Virus record (IMG/VR): IMGVR_UViG_3300030419_004329
Location: 1-23,624 of that record
Origin: a virus
DNA: 23,624 bases
Direction: 5' to 3' (one strand)
In this document: piece by piece, positions 10,801-18,500 of the stretch
How the letters are laid out: each line of letters begins with the position of its first letter
Numbering within the stretch: position 1 is the first letter of the stretch
The notes under the pieces: model-generated
Told to the model about the DNA's origin: nothing
What the model saw: the letters and a program-made list of their open reading frames with translations, nothing else
Database searches by the model: none
Translations under genes and position numbers: made by a program

Positions 10801-13800
10801 TCCTGAGAAGAGACTTAAAATTTACTATGAAAGTGCATCTTACGATTCAGGAGATACTGGTGATATTACTGTAACAAATTCTTATGATGACTTTGATTTT
10901 GATTCTCAAATAGCATCGGTTGAGGGTATAAGAAATACGGAACTAATTGATGCTCGTCCTAGGGTTACTACTTATACTCCAGCTGTTGGAGCAAGATCTC
11001 CTTTCGAATTTGAAGGAAGAGCTTTTGATGGAGGTCAAAACAGTTCTTCTCATATATTAGCACAAGATGAAAATATTACTTTAGATTATTCCTATTATCT
11101 TCCTAGAATGGATAGGATTTATCTGGATAGAGAAGGAACCTTTACTGTTAAATATGGTTCGCCAGATGATAAGCCTACTTTACCTGATGAAATACCAGGA
11201 GCTTTACTTATTGCAAATATTGCTCTTCCTGCTTATCTATTTGCGGCATCTGCAGCTCAAGTAACATTTATTGATCATAAGAGATATCAAATGAGTGATA
11301 TCTCCAAATTAGAAACTAGAATTAAGAATCTGGAGTATTATACATCACTTAATAATCTCGAAACCGGGGTAGTTAATCAAAGGGTATTAGATGGTAATGG
11401 ATTAGAAAGATTTAAGTCTGGAATTTTTGTTGATGATTTTACATCTCCACAAGCACAAGATAGTTCAGTTGGGGTGAGAAATGCTTTTAATACTTCTAAT
11501 AGATCTTTAAGAGCACCACATTATACAACTCAAATTAATATGGAGGTAGGAAATACCACCATAGCGGGTATTGGGACTACAACAGCAGCTAATCAAGATA
11601 GTAGATATGCTGATGTTTTGGGAACTAATGTGAAAAGAGCTAATCAAGTAATAATGCTTGATTATGATGAAATTTCTTGGTTAAGACAACCTTTCGCTAC
11701 TAGATCTGAAAGTGTGACTCCATTCCTTGTTAGATTCTGGGAAGGATCATTAGCGTTCAATCCTACTACAGACGTATGGATTGATGTTAATCAGATGGAA
11801 GTTAGAAATGTTCTTCAAGAAGGTTCATTCCAAGGTGTAGCTGATGCGATGAGAGCTGAAGTCAGAACAGCTGCTGATGGCACAAGAAGTGGAGTTAGTC
11901 CTACTATTTGGAACTCTTGGCAAACTACTGGAGTTAATGTTTCAACTAATTTAGCATCAACTCAATCTCAAGACTCTATTACGACAATGAGACCTCCTAC
12001 TGGAGTTTCTGAATTCCTTAATATGTTCAATCATAGTGATTGGGCTAGGAGTAGAATATGGGGTGTACCAGAAGATGGAGCTGTCAATGCTGGTGCAGGT
12101 ATTCCTCCAAACTTTAGAATGGAAGAAGAAGTTGTGAGAACAACTACTCAGTTGACTTCTAGTGCTACTGTTGGATTACAGCAACAAAGATCAGGTACTA
12201 TTAATACTGTTAATCAACAAATTGATACATCTTCTTTAGGAAGTAGAATAGTTAATAGAAATGTTATTAGATTCATGAGATCTCGTAATATTGAATTTAC
12301 TGCTAGGAGATTGAAGCCATTTACACAAGTATATCCATTCTTTGATAATGTCAATGTTGCTAGATGGTGTTTGAGTAAGTTGATTGAAGTTACCATGACT
12401 TCTGGAACTTTCCAAGTTGGTGAGACTGTAAGAGGTATAATGTCTTCTTCATCATCTAGTGAAAATACACAACGTTCAATAAGACCTACTATTACTTTTA
12501 GGGTAGCTACTTCTAATCATAAGTATGGTCCTTATAATGATCCAAATGATATTTTTGAAAGAAATCCTTATGATAGGGAGAATATGATCCCTGCTACTTA
12601 TTCTGAAACATCTACCACTCTAAATGTAGATACATTCAGTCTTGCTGCTGAAGAACAACCACAATTTAGAGGGTATATTAGTACAGGAATGTTGTTGGTT
12701 GGTCAAACTAGTGGAGCTCAAGCAACAGTTGGTGAGGTAAGATTATTGACGGATAGATTGGGAACTTTGATAGGAAATATTCAAATTCCTAGTTCTGCTG
12801 ATGCGTCCGCCCCTACTTTCCAGACTGGTAGATCTAAACTCAGATTGACAAGTAGTGCCACTAATAGTCAAGTTCCTGGGGTTGTTACAACAGCAGCTGA
12901 AGAGGTTTTCTATTCTCAAGGTGATTTGGATCAATCTCAAGAAACTACACTGTCTTTGAGAAATGCTAGAGTAAGTAGACAAACTGTATCTGATACTAGA
13001 ACTATAACTGGAAGTAGTGATGCACAAGGTACTAGTGGAAGTACTAGCTTCAGTACCCAAACCAATCCAAGATTGACTGGAGTATATACAGACCCTCTAG
13101 CACAATCCTTTGCTGTTGATGATGAGACTGGTATATATGCTACTAGTGTAGAAGTATACTTCCAAGCAAAACCTGCAGATAATAACGCACTTCCCGTTAC
13201 TGTTCAACTTCGGGAAATGGAGTTGGGTATTCCTAGTAGTAGAATTCTGGAATATTCAGAAGTAGAATTAAGACCTAGTGACATAACAACTTCACAAGAT
13301 TCTAGTGTCGCTACTAGAGTAACTTTTGAATCTCCAGTGTATTTGGCTGGAGGAAAAGAATATGCTTTGGTCCTTGTTTCTAACTCTACAGAATATAGGG
13401 TTTGGATATCTAGATTGGGTGAATCTGATGTTTCAACTTTAGGAAGAGAAACAGGTCAGGTTCTTGTTTCTTCTCAGCAGTTATTAGGTTCTCTCTTTAA
13501 ATCTCAAAACGCTACTACATGGACTCCAAGTCAGTATGAAGATATGACTTTCCATCTGTACAGAGCTAATTTTGTACCAAATGGAAGTGTTCAATTCTTT
13601 AATCCTCCTAACCCTACAGATGTAGAAACTCTTACATCCAATCCAGTTACTCCAAAAGCTAAGAGTATTAGAGTTGCATTTAGTACCTGTATTACTGATA
13701 CTGGACTTACTGCAGGTAAGATAGTTAGACAACTTGGAACAGATGCTACCGCTAAGTTTGTAGGATATGGTGGATCTGCTTCTAATGTAACAGTTCAACA

Positions 13801-15562
13801 ACCAGGTGTAAATTATGTGGCTGGTACTTATACAGGAGTAGCTCTTACAAGTATTACTGGAAATGGTATAAACGCTACTGGTATTGTTACTGTAAGTAGT
13901 GGTGGTGCTACTGCCGCTTGTATTACAGGAACAGCTGGTGGTTCTGGATATACTGTGGGAGATGTATTAGCTCCTATTGCAGTTGGAACTGGTGTTCAAG
14001 GTTCTGGAATGAGATTTACAGTTGATACGGTATTTGGAAATAATTCTTTGTCCTTAACTAATGTTCAAGGTGATTTCTCTACATCTGCTGGAAAGTATAT
14101 AATGTATGATAGTAGTGTTGGAGTTACTACTCAATTAGATTGGGATACTAGCGCTACTGGTGTGGTTCCTGAGTCCCCAATTACTACTACGGATGATGGA
14201 CTTCATATGAAAGTCTTTGAGAGAAATCATGGAATGCATTCTTCAGGAAATGTAGTTAAATTATCCGACCTTAATTCTAATATTGTTCCTTCTGCGTTGG
14301 GCGCTGATTATTCCAATACAGCTACTGGAAATGTAACTATTGGAAGTACTGATAACTTTGCTGTTTTTGAAGGTGTTGGAGTTGCTGTTACTAATCCTGG
14401 TTATGTTAAGATTGGAGATGAAATTCTTTCTTATACAGGATTCTCTGGTAATGATTTAACAGGTATTGGTAGAGGTGTTGATAATACTGTAACAGCATCT
14501 CACAGTGAATTAGATCTTTGTTATAAGTATGAGCTCAATGGAGTTTCCTTAAGAAGAATTAATGCTACTCATAATCTTAATGAAGCTGATTCAACAACTT
14601 ATCCCGCATATGGTATTACTTTAGATGATTATCATATTAAGGTAGGTATGAGTACTAATGGTGTTGATAGAACTAGTTCTGGAAAATTCCCAGTACTTTA
14701 CTTTAATTCCTCAACAGGTGCTGGTGGATATGAAGGTAAGGGTACTTATAACATTCCATTTGAAATGTGTATTCCTAAGTTTAATACAACTACTCCTACT
14801 GGAACTTCTCTTAGAGCTTCCGTAAGAACAGTTACAGGAACTAGTATTTCTGGTTCTGAAGGATCTTTTGTAGATAAAGGGTTCCAAGAAGTTTCACTCT
14901 TCCAAGAGAATTATTTTGATTCTCCTCGAATTGTAGCTTCTAAAGAAAATGAAGATCAGTATTTAACAACTCTTCCTGGAAATAAATCTTTGACTATGAA
15001 TATGACTTTGGCTACTGGTGATTCTAGGATTTCTCCAGCTATTGATTTAGATCAAACTTCAATGGTTCTTGTTTCTAATAGAGTTAATGCTCCAGTCACC
15101 AATTATGCAACTAATTTTGAAGTATGTACTACTGGAGATGATCCAAATAGATTCTTCTATGTTACACAGAATGTGAGATTGGGTAGTCCTGCTACTTCTT
15201 TATCAGTTCAACTAGATGCTTATGTAGCTAACGCAGGGGATCTAAGAGTATTTTACGCTTTGAATCAAGATACCACTGCTGATCAAACTATCTTTGTACC
15301 ATTCCCTGGATACAATAATACTAATCCAACTAGACCTGGTATTATCTTAAGTGCTGATAATAATGATGGCTTATCCGATAGCGCTGTTCCTAAGACTGAT
15401 ATTTTGACAGGTTCACCTCCTATTAACTTGTTTAGAGAATATAAGTGGAGTGTTGATCAACTTCCATCTTTTGAATCCTTTAGGATTAAGATTATTGGAA
15501 CCAGTACTAACCAAGCTACCCCTCCACAATTGAGACAACTTAGAGCAATTGCTTTAGCATAA
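7874..15562 (+). CDS. Giant DUF4815-type baseplate/tail structural protein
   Basis: 2562 residues. The N-terminus (MPQETNLNVAPYFDD, then FKPAYPVQARELNNAQSILQ) and the block at residues about 1073-1165, with YYLPRMDRIYLDREG, LPAYLF, DHKRYQMSDI and a short coiled coil ending EYYTSLNNLE, identify the DUF4815 family, common next to gp8 in marine T4-like phages and annotated only as structural. A later block (about 1734-1850: DPLAQSFAVDDETGIY and LREMELGIPSSRILEYS) looks like a fibre or wedge domain. Internal modules: at least four [GK]-x-[TN]-SG-A/I/V-x segments (about 8155, 9350, 10532, 12676), one GxGY segment (13796-13990) and one RG-x(2)-[GN]T-x(4)-H segment (14383-14517). It occupies the place of T4 genes 9-12 and wac, so a baseplate-periphery or receptor-binding role is likely but inferred. 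It overlaps the next gene by 1 nt (TAATG). Confidence 0.85.
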   Translation: MPQETNLNVAPYFDDTEEQNDYYKVLFKPAYPVQARELNNAQSILQGQIEEVGSHFFKEGAMIIPGAPSFISRYYAVQLESDYLGIPVSLYLDKLIGVTIKGETSGITAKVLNYITDKESSKGTFTIYVEYVESSTDNTTAAFSDNEVLILDGSSISYATTFISDGEGFAKTLSRDATATGSAFGVGEGVYFLRGYFVNVEEQLLILDQYTNNSSYRVGFNVQEDLISSDVDPTLNDNAEGFNNYTAPGADRLKITASLAKKDPDDYDDQNFVQIAEIQNGQLRRLNNNTQYNVLGDNLARRTFDESGHYYVTEFVTKCEESLNNGLGNRGIYDSDQTTIGGNKPSKDLGIYKISPGKAYVAGYEVDVRASTFLDVKKPRTTKTLEDQTINFGFGPTFAVNRAYGSPVLGFTTANVLSLRSERVGIAETTDGIAGKEIGIARVYDCALEAGTYTAVGSTLSYPNQWDLSLFDVQTYTDLQVNSAVSLDVPTYIKGKNSGASGYLRWSISAGTALTVTDIKGKFSVGEKLEFNGIGTFHRTSIAATSYNITDAQSVYGVVGSAGTFTADMIPSTVRNIGIVSITGHNNGYSTCFRPGGDGTWPGIVTTGDLVRFSQTNRTLPTLARVDSVSTNSITITGVATVAGVCDGGLPADSSTVAGALDQQVTDFQIVGTVMQNQVGSGNGATSNSLYSVFPKQNIQSVDLTDSTLIIRHQYTGVTISASGVISALVPQTGCAFLPYDEERYTVIRADGQIEALNEGQFDFTGGNLTISGLTAVEGKGAYVITTQRKNNITAKSKVNNTTQSVSIPYSNNAGSGTGEDTLNDGLTYGNYPFGTRVQDPVICLNVPDVVRIYGVFESLDTSDASAPTVTLGSIDGSTGTTSDMSKGETFIGNTSGARALYLDRTSDTVATFVYLTSARFERGEVVKFQTSGVSATASSFTTGSKNITDDFKFSNGQKESIYDYSRIIRRTGVGVPEKRLKIYYESASYDSGDTGDITVTNSYDDFDFDSQIASVEGIRNTELIDARPRVTTYTPAVGARSPFEFEGRAFDGGQNSSSHILAQDENITLDYSYYLPRMDRIYLDREGTFTVKYGSPDDKPTLPDEIPGALLIANIALPAYLFAASAAQVTFIDHKRYQMSDISKLETRIKNLEYYTSLNNLETGVVNQRVLDGNGLERFKSGIFVDDFTSPQAQDSSVGVRNAFNTSNRSLRAPHYTTQINMEVGNTTIAGIGTTTAANQDSRYADVLGTNVKRANQVIMLDYDEISWLRQPFATRSESVTPFLVRFWEGSLAFNPTTDVWIDVNQMEVRNVLQEGSFQGVADAMRAEVRTAADGTRSGVSPTIWNSWQTTGVNVSTNLASTQSQDSITTMRPPTGVSEFLNMFNHSDWARSRIWGVPEDGAVNAGAGIPPNFRMEEEVVRTTTQLTSSATVGLQQQRSGTINTVNQQIDTSSLGSRIVNRNVIRFMRSRNIEFTARRLKPFTQVYPFFDNVNVARWCLSKLIEVTMTSGTFQVGETVRGIMSSSSSSENTQRSIRPTITFRVATSNHKYGPYNDPNDIFERNPYDRENMIPATYSETSTTLNVDTFSLAAEEQPQFRGYISTGMLLVGQTSGAQATVGEVRLLTDRLGTLIGNIQIPSSADASAPTFQTGRSKLRLTSSATNSQVPGVVTTAAEEVFYSQGDLDQSQETTLSLRNARVSRQTVSDTRTITGSSDAQGTSGSTSFSTQTNPRLTGVYTDPLAQSFAVDDETGIYATSVEVYFQAKPADNNALPVTVQLREMELGIPSSRILEYSEVELRPSDITTSQDSSVATRVTFESPVYLAGGKEYALVLVSNSTEYRVWISRLGESDVSTLGRETGQVLVSSQQLLGSLFKSQNATTWTPSQYEDMTFHLYRANFVPNGSVQFFNPPNPTDVETLTSNPVTPKAKSIRVAFSTCITDTGLTAGKIVRQLGTDATAKFVGYGGSASNVTVQQPGVNYVAGTYTGVALTSITGNGINATGIVTVSSGGATAACITGTAGGSGYTVGDVLAPIAVGTGVQGSGMRFTVDTVFGNNSLSLTNVQGDFSTSAGKYIMYDSSVGVTTQLDWDTSATGVVPESPITTTDDGLHMKVFERNHGMHSSGNVVKLSDLNSNIVPSALGADYSNTATGNVTIGSTDNFAVFEGVGVAVTNPGYVKIGDEILSYTGFSGNDLTGIGRGVDNTVTASHSELDLCYKYELNGVSLRRINATHNLNEADSTTYPAYGITLDDYHIKVGMSTNGVDRTSSGKFPVLYFNSSTGAGGYEGKGTYNIPFEMCIPKFNTTTPTGTSLRASVRTVTGTSISGSEGSFVDKGFQEVSLFQENYFDSPRIVASKENEDQYLTTLPGNKSLTMNMTLATGDSRISPAIDLDQTSMVLVSNRVNAPVTNYATNFEVCTTGDDPNRFFYVTQNVRLGSPATSLSVQLDAYVANAGDLRVFYALNQDTTADQTIFVPFPGYNNTNPTRPGIILSADNNDGLSDSAVPKTDILTGSPPINLFREYKWSVDQLPSFESFRIKIIGTSTNQATPPQLRQLRAIALA

Positions 15563-15762
15563 TGAGTTTAATTCCAGTAAAGGACCATAATGGTTTGTAT
15601 AGAGATAGTGAATCAGGTGCTATCATCAATAAGAACAAGTCTGATTATGATTCTTATGTGGCCAATAGAGATAGGCTTCAACAAGAAAAAGACAGATTAG
15701 ATCATCTTGAAAATGAAATAGGTGATATCAAACAAATGCTCCAAACCCTACTAAACAAGTAA
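15562..15762 (+). CDS. Small coiled-coil protein, unknown function
   Basis: 66 aa. The ATG shares its A with the stop of the DUF4815 gene (TAATG), which suggests translational coupling, and the next gene starts 1 nt after its own stop. The N-terminal half (SLIPVKDHNGLYRDSESGAI) is polar; residues about 33-66 (RLQQEKDRLDHLENEIGDI, then KQMLQTLLNK) form a charged heptad-like helix, so it is probably an oligomeric coiled coil. Small proteins with a 'RDSxSGAIIN' start and a coiled-coil tail are found at this point in related marine T4-like phages, which argues for a real gene. It may be a minor virion part or an assembly factor for its neighbours; I do not recognise a specific function. Confidence 0.75.
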   Translation: MSLIPVKDHNGLYRDSESGAIINKNKSDYDSYVANRDRLQQEKDRLDHLENEIGDIKQMLQTLLNK

Positions 15763-15763
15763 A

Positions 15764-16153
15764 ATGGCAAATAACACTATCACATTTGATCCCAACGATG
15801 GAGTGGCATATGGTGTCAATTTGACTATTAATACTGGTACGGATTTTGAATCTACTTTTAAGGTGTTAAATCCTAATGATAGGAGTAATTATGATTTCAC
15901 TGGGTATAGTGGTTCTTCCCAAATGACTAAATCAGTGTCTGTAGGATCCACTGCTTTCCCTGCAGCCACATTTACAGTTGGATTTACAAGCGCATATGAT
16001 GGTGAGTTTAATATTTCATTGGGGTCCACCGCAACTAGAAATTTAAGTGGTGGAAGATATGTTTATGATATTTTGGTGAGTTCTGGATCTTCAATTCATA
16101 GAATTGTCCAAGGAAATATGATGGTAATAGCTGGGGTATCCTCGGCTCCATAA
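15764..16153 (+). CDS. Predicted virion structural protein, small beta-sandwich type
   Basis: 129 aa, ending immediately before gp13. The sequence alternates polar and hydrophobic residues without long helices: N-terminal NNTITFDPNDGVAYGVNLTI, a middle FTGYSGSSQMTK, and GRYVYDILVSSGSSIHRIVQG before the C-terminal VIAGVSSAP. This pattern fits a single Ig-like or BppU-like beta domain of a baseplate or tail appendage protein. Homologues sit before gp13 in marine T4-like phages and are called structural. T4 has no equivalent here (wac precedes gene 13), so it could belong to the neck or to the fibre apparatus; the sequence does not decide. It starts 1 nt after the 66-aa gene and its stop codon overlaps a late promoter box. 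Confidence 0.75.
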   Translation: MANNTITFDPNDGVAYGVNLTINTGTDFESTFKVLNPNDRSNYDFTGYSGSSQMTKSVSVGSTAFPAATFTVGFTSAYDGEFNISLGSTATRNLSGGRYVYDILVSSGSSIHRIVQGNMMVIAGVSSAP

Positions 16154-16156
16154 ATA
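16149..16156 (+). promoter_or_regulatory. T4-type late promoter box before gp13
   Basis: CATAAATA, a perfect NATAAATA box, lies across the TAA stop of the preceding gene and ends 21 nt before the gp13 ATG. The leader between them is AT-rich with no strong Shine-Dalgarno. It probably starts a gp13-gp14 late transcript. Confidence 0.7.
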
Positions 16157-16177
16157 TAGAAATAGTAGTAGTATAAC

Positions 16178-17032
16178 ATGGCTCAGCCAACCTCGCGAGA
16201 CGAATTAAAGCAGTATTGCCTCCGGCAGTTAGGAGCTCCTGTACTAGAGATTAATGTTGCTACAGAACAATGTGAGGATCTCATTGATGATGCTCTTCAA
16301 CTTTGGAATGAGAGACATTATGACGGTGTATCTCAAGTTTATTACAAATATAAGATTACTGAAGCAGATATTGATAGGGGTAAGGCTCAAGGAGGTGAAA
16401 GTGGAACTAAAGGAGCTGGTATTACCACTACCACTGTTAATACTACTGTAGGGGTTACTACTTCATTTGAATATTGGGAAAATAGTAATTATATTCCTGT
16501 TCCTGCTAATATTATAGGAGTTAACAAAATTTGGCAATATGACAATGCTCAATCTATGAGTATTGCTAATATGTTCAGTTTTAAGTATCAGTTATTCCTT
16601 AACGATGTTTATTACTGGGGTAATAGTGATTTATTGGGATATTCCATGGCTATGAGTTATGTGGAGACATTGAATTTCCTTCTTAATACTCATAAACAGA
16701 TACGATTTAACCAGAGAATGGATAGATTGTATATGGATGTTGATTGGGGTGATGTTACTAAAGATCAGTATATAGTAATTGATTGTTGGGCAGCATTGGA
16801 TGGCAATACTTATACAGGCGTATGGAATGACCCATTCTTGAAGAAATATACAACGGCTTTGATTAAAAGACAATGGGGACAGAATTTACTTAAATTCCAA
16901 GGAGTTAAATTACCTGGTGGTATTGAGTTCAATGGAAGGCAAATATATGATGATGCTCAAAAAGAAATTGATGAGATTATTGTCAGAATGCCTACTACTT
17001 ATGAGCTTCCTCCATTAGATCTTATAGGTTAA
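16178..17032 (+). CDS. gp13: Head completion/neck protein gp13
   Basis: Homologue of T4 gp13 (309 aa; here 284 aa). In T4, gp13 and gp14 form the neck complex that closes the filled head at the portal and accepts the tail. Diagnostic sequence is at residues 5-50: ELKQYCLRQLGAPVLEINV followed by an acidic LIDDALQLWNERHYDG; then YYKYKITEADID near residue 60. Residues about 110-200 have an aromatic-rich core (NKIWQYDNAQSMSI, FKYQLFLNDVYYWG, RFNQRMDRLYMDVDWG) and the C-terminal third has WGQNLLKFQGVKLPGG. All are typical of cyanophage-type gp13. The insert-like stretch at 70-95 (Gly/Thr-rich) is short. It starts just after a late promoter, and gp14 begins 4 nt after its stop, as expected for partners of one complex. 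Confidence 0.93.
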   Translation: MAQPTSRDELKQYCLRQLGAPVLEINVATEQCEDLIDDALQLWNERHYDGVSQVYYKYKITEADIDRGKAQGGESGTKGAGITTTTVNTTVGVTTSFEYWENSNYIPVPANIIGVNKIWQYDNAQSMSIANMFSFKYQLFLNDVYYWGNSDLLGYSMAMSYVETLNFLLNTHKQIRFNQRMDRLYMDVDWGDVTKDQYIVIDCWAALDGNTYTGVWNDPFLKKYTTALIKRQWGQNLLKFQGVKLPGGIEFNGRQIYDDAQKEIDEIIVRMPTTYELPPLDLIG

Positions 17033-17036
17033 GATT

Positions 17037-18467
17037 ATGCTTAATTCTTATACTCTTAACGGATCTTCAGGAGAGCAGGATCTTCTTCAATCTCTCATGA
17101 ATGAGCAGATTAAGATGTATGGTGTGGAGTGTTATTATATTCCAAGAAAATATATAAAGACTAATACAGTTATTAGGGAAGTCGTTAAGTCAGAATTTAA
17201 TGATGCTTATCCTATAGAAGCTTATGTAGATAATTATGAGGGATATGGAGGACAAGGAACTCTTCTCTCAAAATTTGGAATAGAAGAAAAGGATGATTTA
17301 ACTTTAATTATTTCTAGAGAAAGATTTGAACTTTATATTAGTCCTTTAATGAAGGGAAGTGAAAATGTAGGAGATTTGTGGACAAGACCAAAAGAAGGAG
17401 ATATTATCTATTTCCCACTGGGTGATAGATTATTTGAGATTAAGTATGTTGAGCATGAACAACCATTCTATATGCTCAAGAAGAATTATGTTTATGAATT
17501 AAGGTGTGAACTCTTCCGTTATGAGGATGAGGTTCTTGATACTGGTGTTGAAACTATTGATGATGAAATAGAACAAATTGGATATATTCAGACTCTGGAT
17601 ATGATTGGAGTTGCTGTTACTGCAACTGCCACAGCAGGATTTGTTACTACTGGTGCTGTTCATAGGATCTATATTGATAATATGGGTAATGGATATGTGA
17701 ACCGTCCTCAAGTTGCAATTTCTTCTGCACCTTCTGGAGGAGTTACAGCTCTGATAGTTCCTCAACTATCCACAGAATGGATAAATGCTGATGGATTAGT
17801 TGGTGGAAAAGTTAATGAGATTAACATAATTAATGCTGGTGCTGGATATACAGTTAATCCTATAATTACTATTAATGATTCTAGTGGATATGGATCAGGA
17901 GCTGCAGCTACAGTAGGTATAGCTACAACTGGTGCTGTTGGTACTCTTACCCTTACAGAAGCTGGTTCTGGTTATGTAAGTGCTCCTACTCTTACATTTG
18001 GAGAACCATCTGCAGGAACAGGTCATACTGTTGCTGTTGGTGTTGCAACTATTAGTAATGCTGGTATTGTTACTGCTATCTACATTACCAATTCTGGTTT
18101 GGGTTATACTGAGGCACCTGATATTACATTCTCCTCTCCTCCATCAGATGGAAGTGGATCCTATCATTATAATGAAGTAGTAACAGGATCAACTTCAGGA
18201 ACTACTGCTAGGGTTAAGTCCTGGAATGCTCAGACTTATAAGTTAGAGGTTGGTATCATTAGTGGTGGATTTAGTCCAGGTGAGAATATCGTAGGACAAG
18301 AATCAGGAGCTACCTACGCTATAAGAGTTCAAGATAAGTATGAGACTTCTAGATCAGATGCTACTGGTGACTTTACAACCACTCCATTTGCAGATAATAA
18401 GAATATTGAGTCTGATGCTGATGATATTATTAATTTCACAGAGAGTAATCCTTTTGGGATGCCGTAA
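17037..18467 (+). CDS. gp14: Neck protein gp14 with a large repeat insertion
   Basis: Homologue of T4 gp14, the partner of gp13 in the head-tail neck. Conserved parts: residues 25-40 (IKMYGVECYYIPRKYI), 60-95 (EAYVDNYEGYGGQ, KDDLTLIISRERFE), 117-160 (RPKEGDIIYFPLGDRLFEI, FYMLKKNYVYELRCELF), and a short C-terminal tail at 445-476 ending ESNPFGMP that resembles the T4 C-terminus. T4 gp14 is 256 aa; this one is 476 aa. Most of the surplus is residues about 190-438: four GxGY repeats (GNGY 217, GAGY 268, GSGY 310, GLGY 354), then two SG modules (TGSTSGTTARV near 383 and VGQESGATYAI near 419). The insertion therefore sits between the conserved core and the conserved tail. The added domains probably decorate the neck surface (inference). 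Confidence 0.92.
   Translation: MLNSYTLNGSSGEQDLLQSLMNEQIKMYGVECYYIPRKYIKTNTVIREVVKSEFNDAYPIEAYVDNYEGYGGQGTLLSKFGIEEKDDLTLIISRERFELYISPLMKGSENVGDLWTRPKEGDIIYFPLGDRLFEIKYVEHEQPFYMLKKNYVYELRCELFRYEDEVLDTGVETIDDEIEQIGYIQTLDMIGVAVTATATAGFVTTGAVHRIYIDNMGNGYVNRPQVAISSAPSGGVTALIVPQLSTEWINADGLVGGKVNEINIINAGAGYTVNPIITINDSSGYGSGAAATVGIATTGAVGTLTLTEAGSGYVSAPTLTFGEPSAGTGHTVAVGVATISNAGIVTAIYITNSGLGYTEAPDITFSSPPSDGSGSYHYNEVVTGSTSGTTARVKSWNAQTYKLEVGIISGGFSPGENIVGQESGATYAIRVQDKYETSRSDATGDFTTTPFADNKNIESDADDIINFTESNPFGMP
17649..18140 (+). repeat. Four GxGY-type repeats inside gp14
   Basis: Each unit reads roughly V-x-x-[IL]-x-[IL]-x-x-x-G-x-GY-x-x-x-P-x-[IV]-x-[IFL], ending in a Gly/Ser-rich linker. The GY dipeptides fall at residues 219, 270, 312 and 356, spacing 51, 42 and 44 residues. 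The same unit is present in the gp7-position giant, gp8 and the DUF4815 giant, but only gp14 has four tidy copies in a row. Confidence 0.8.
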
Positions 18468-18470
18468 TTG

Positions 18471-18478
18471 GTTAAATA
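18471..18478 (+). promoter_or_regulatory. Possible weak late promoter box before gp15
   Basis: GTTAAATA differs from NATAAATA by one base. It lies 4 nt after the gp14 stop in a 33-nt gap and ends 22 nt before the gp15 ATG, almost the same distance as the three perfect boxes in this window. Position is the main support; the mismatch lowers confidence. Confidence 0.35.
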
Positions 18479-18500
18479 GTACATACCAGGGTATAAGGTA

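Noticed and set aside
17980-18180. Leu-rich 66-aa + strand frame that looks like a membrane peptide
   Set aside because: It is an out-of-frame reading of the gp14 GxGY repeats; the Leu richness comes from repeated TCTTAC/TTGTTA-type codons, and no start signal is present.
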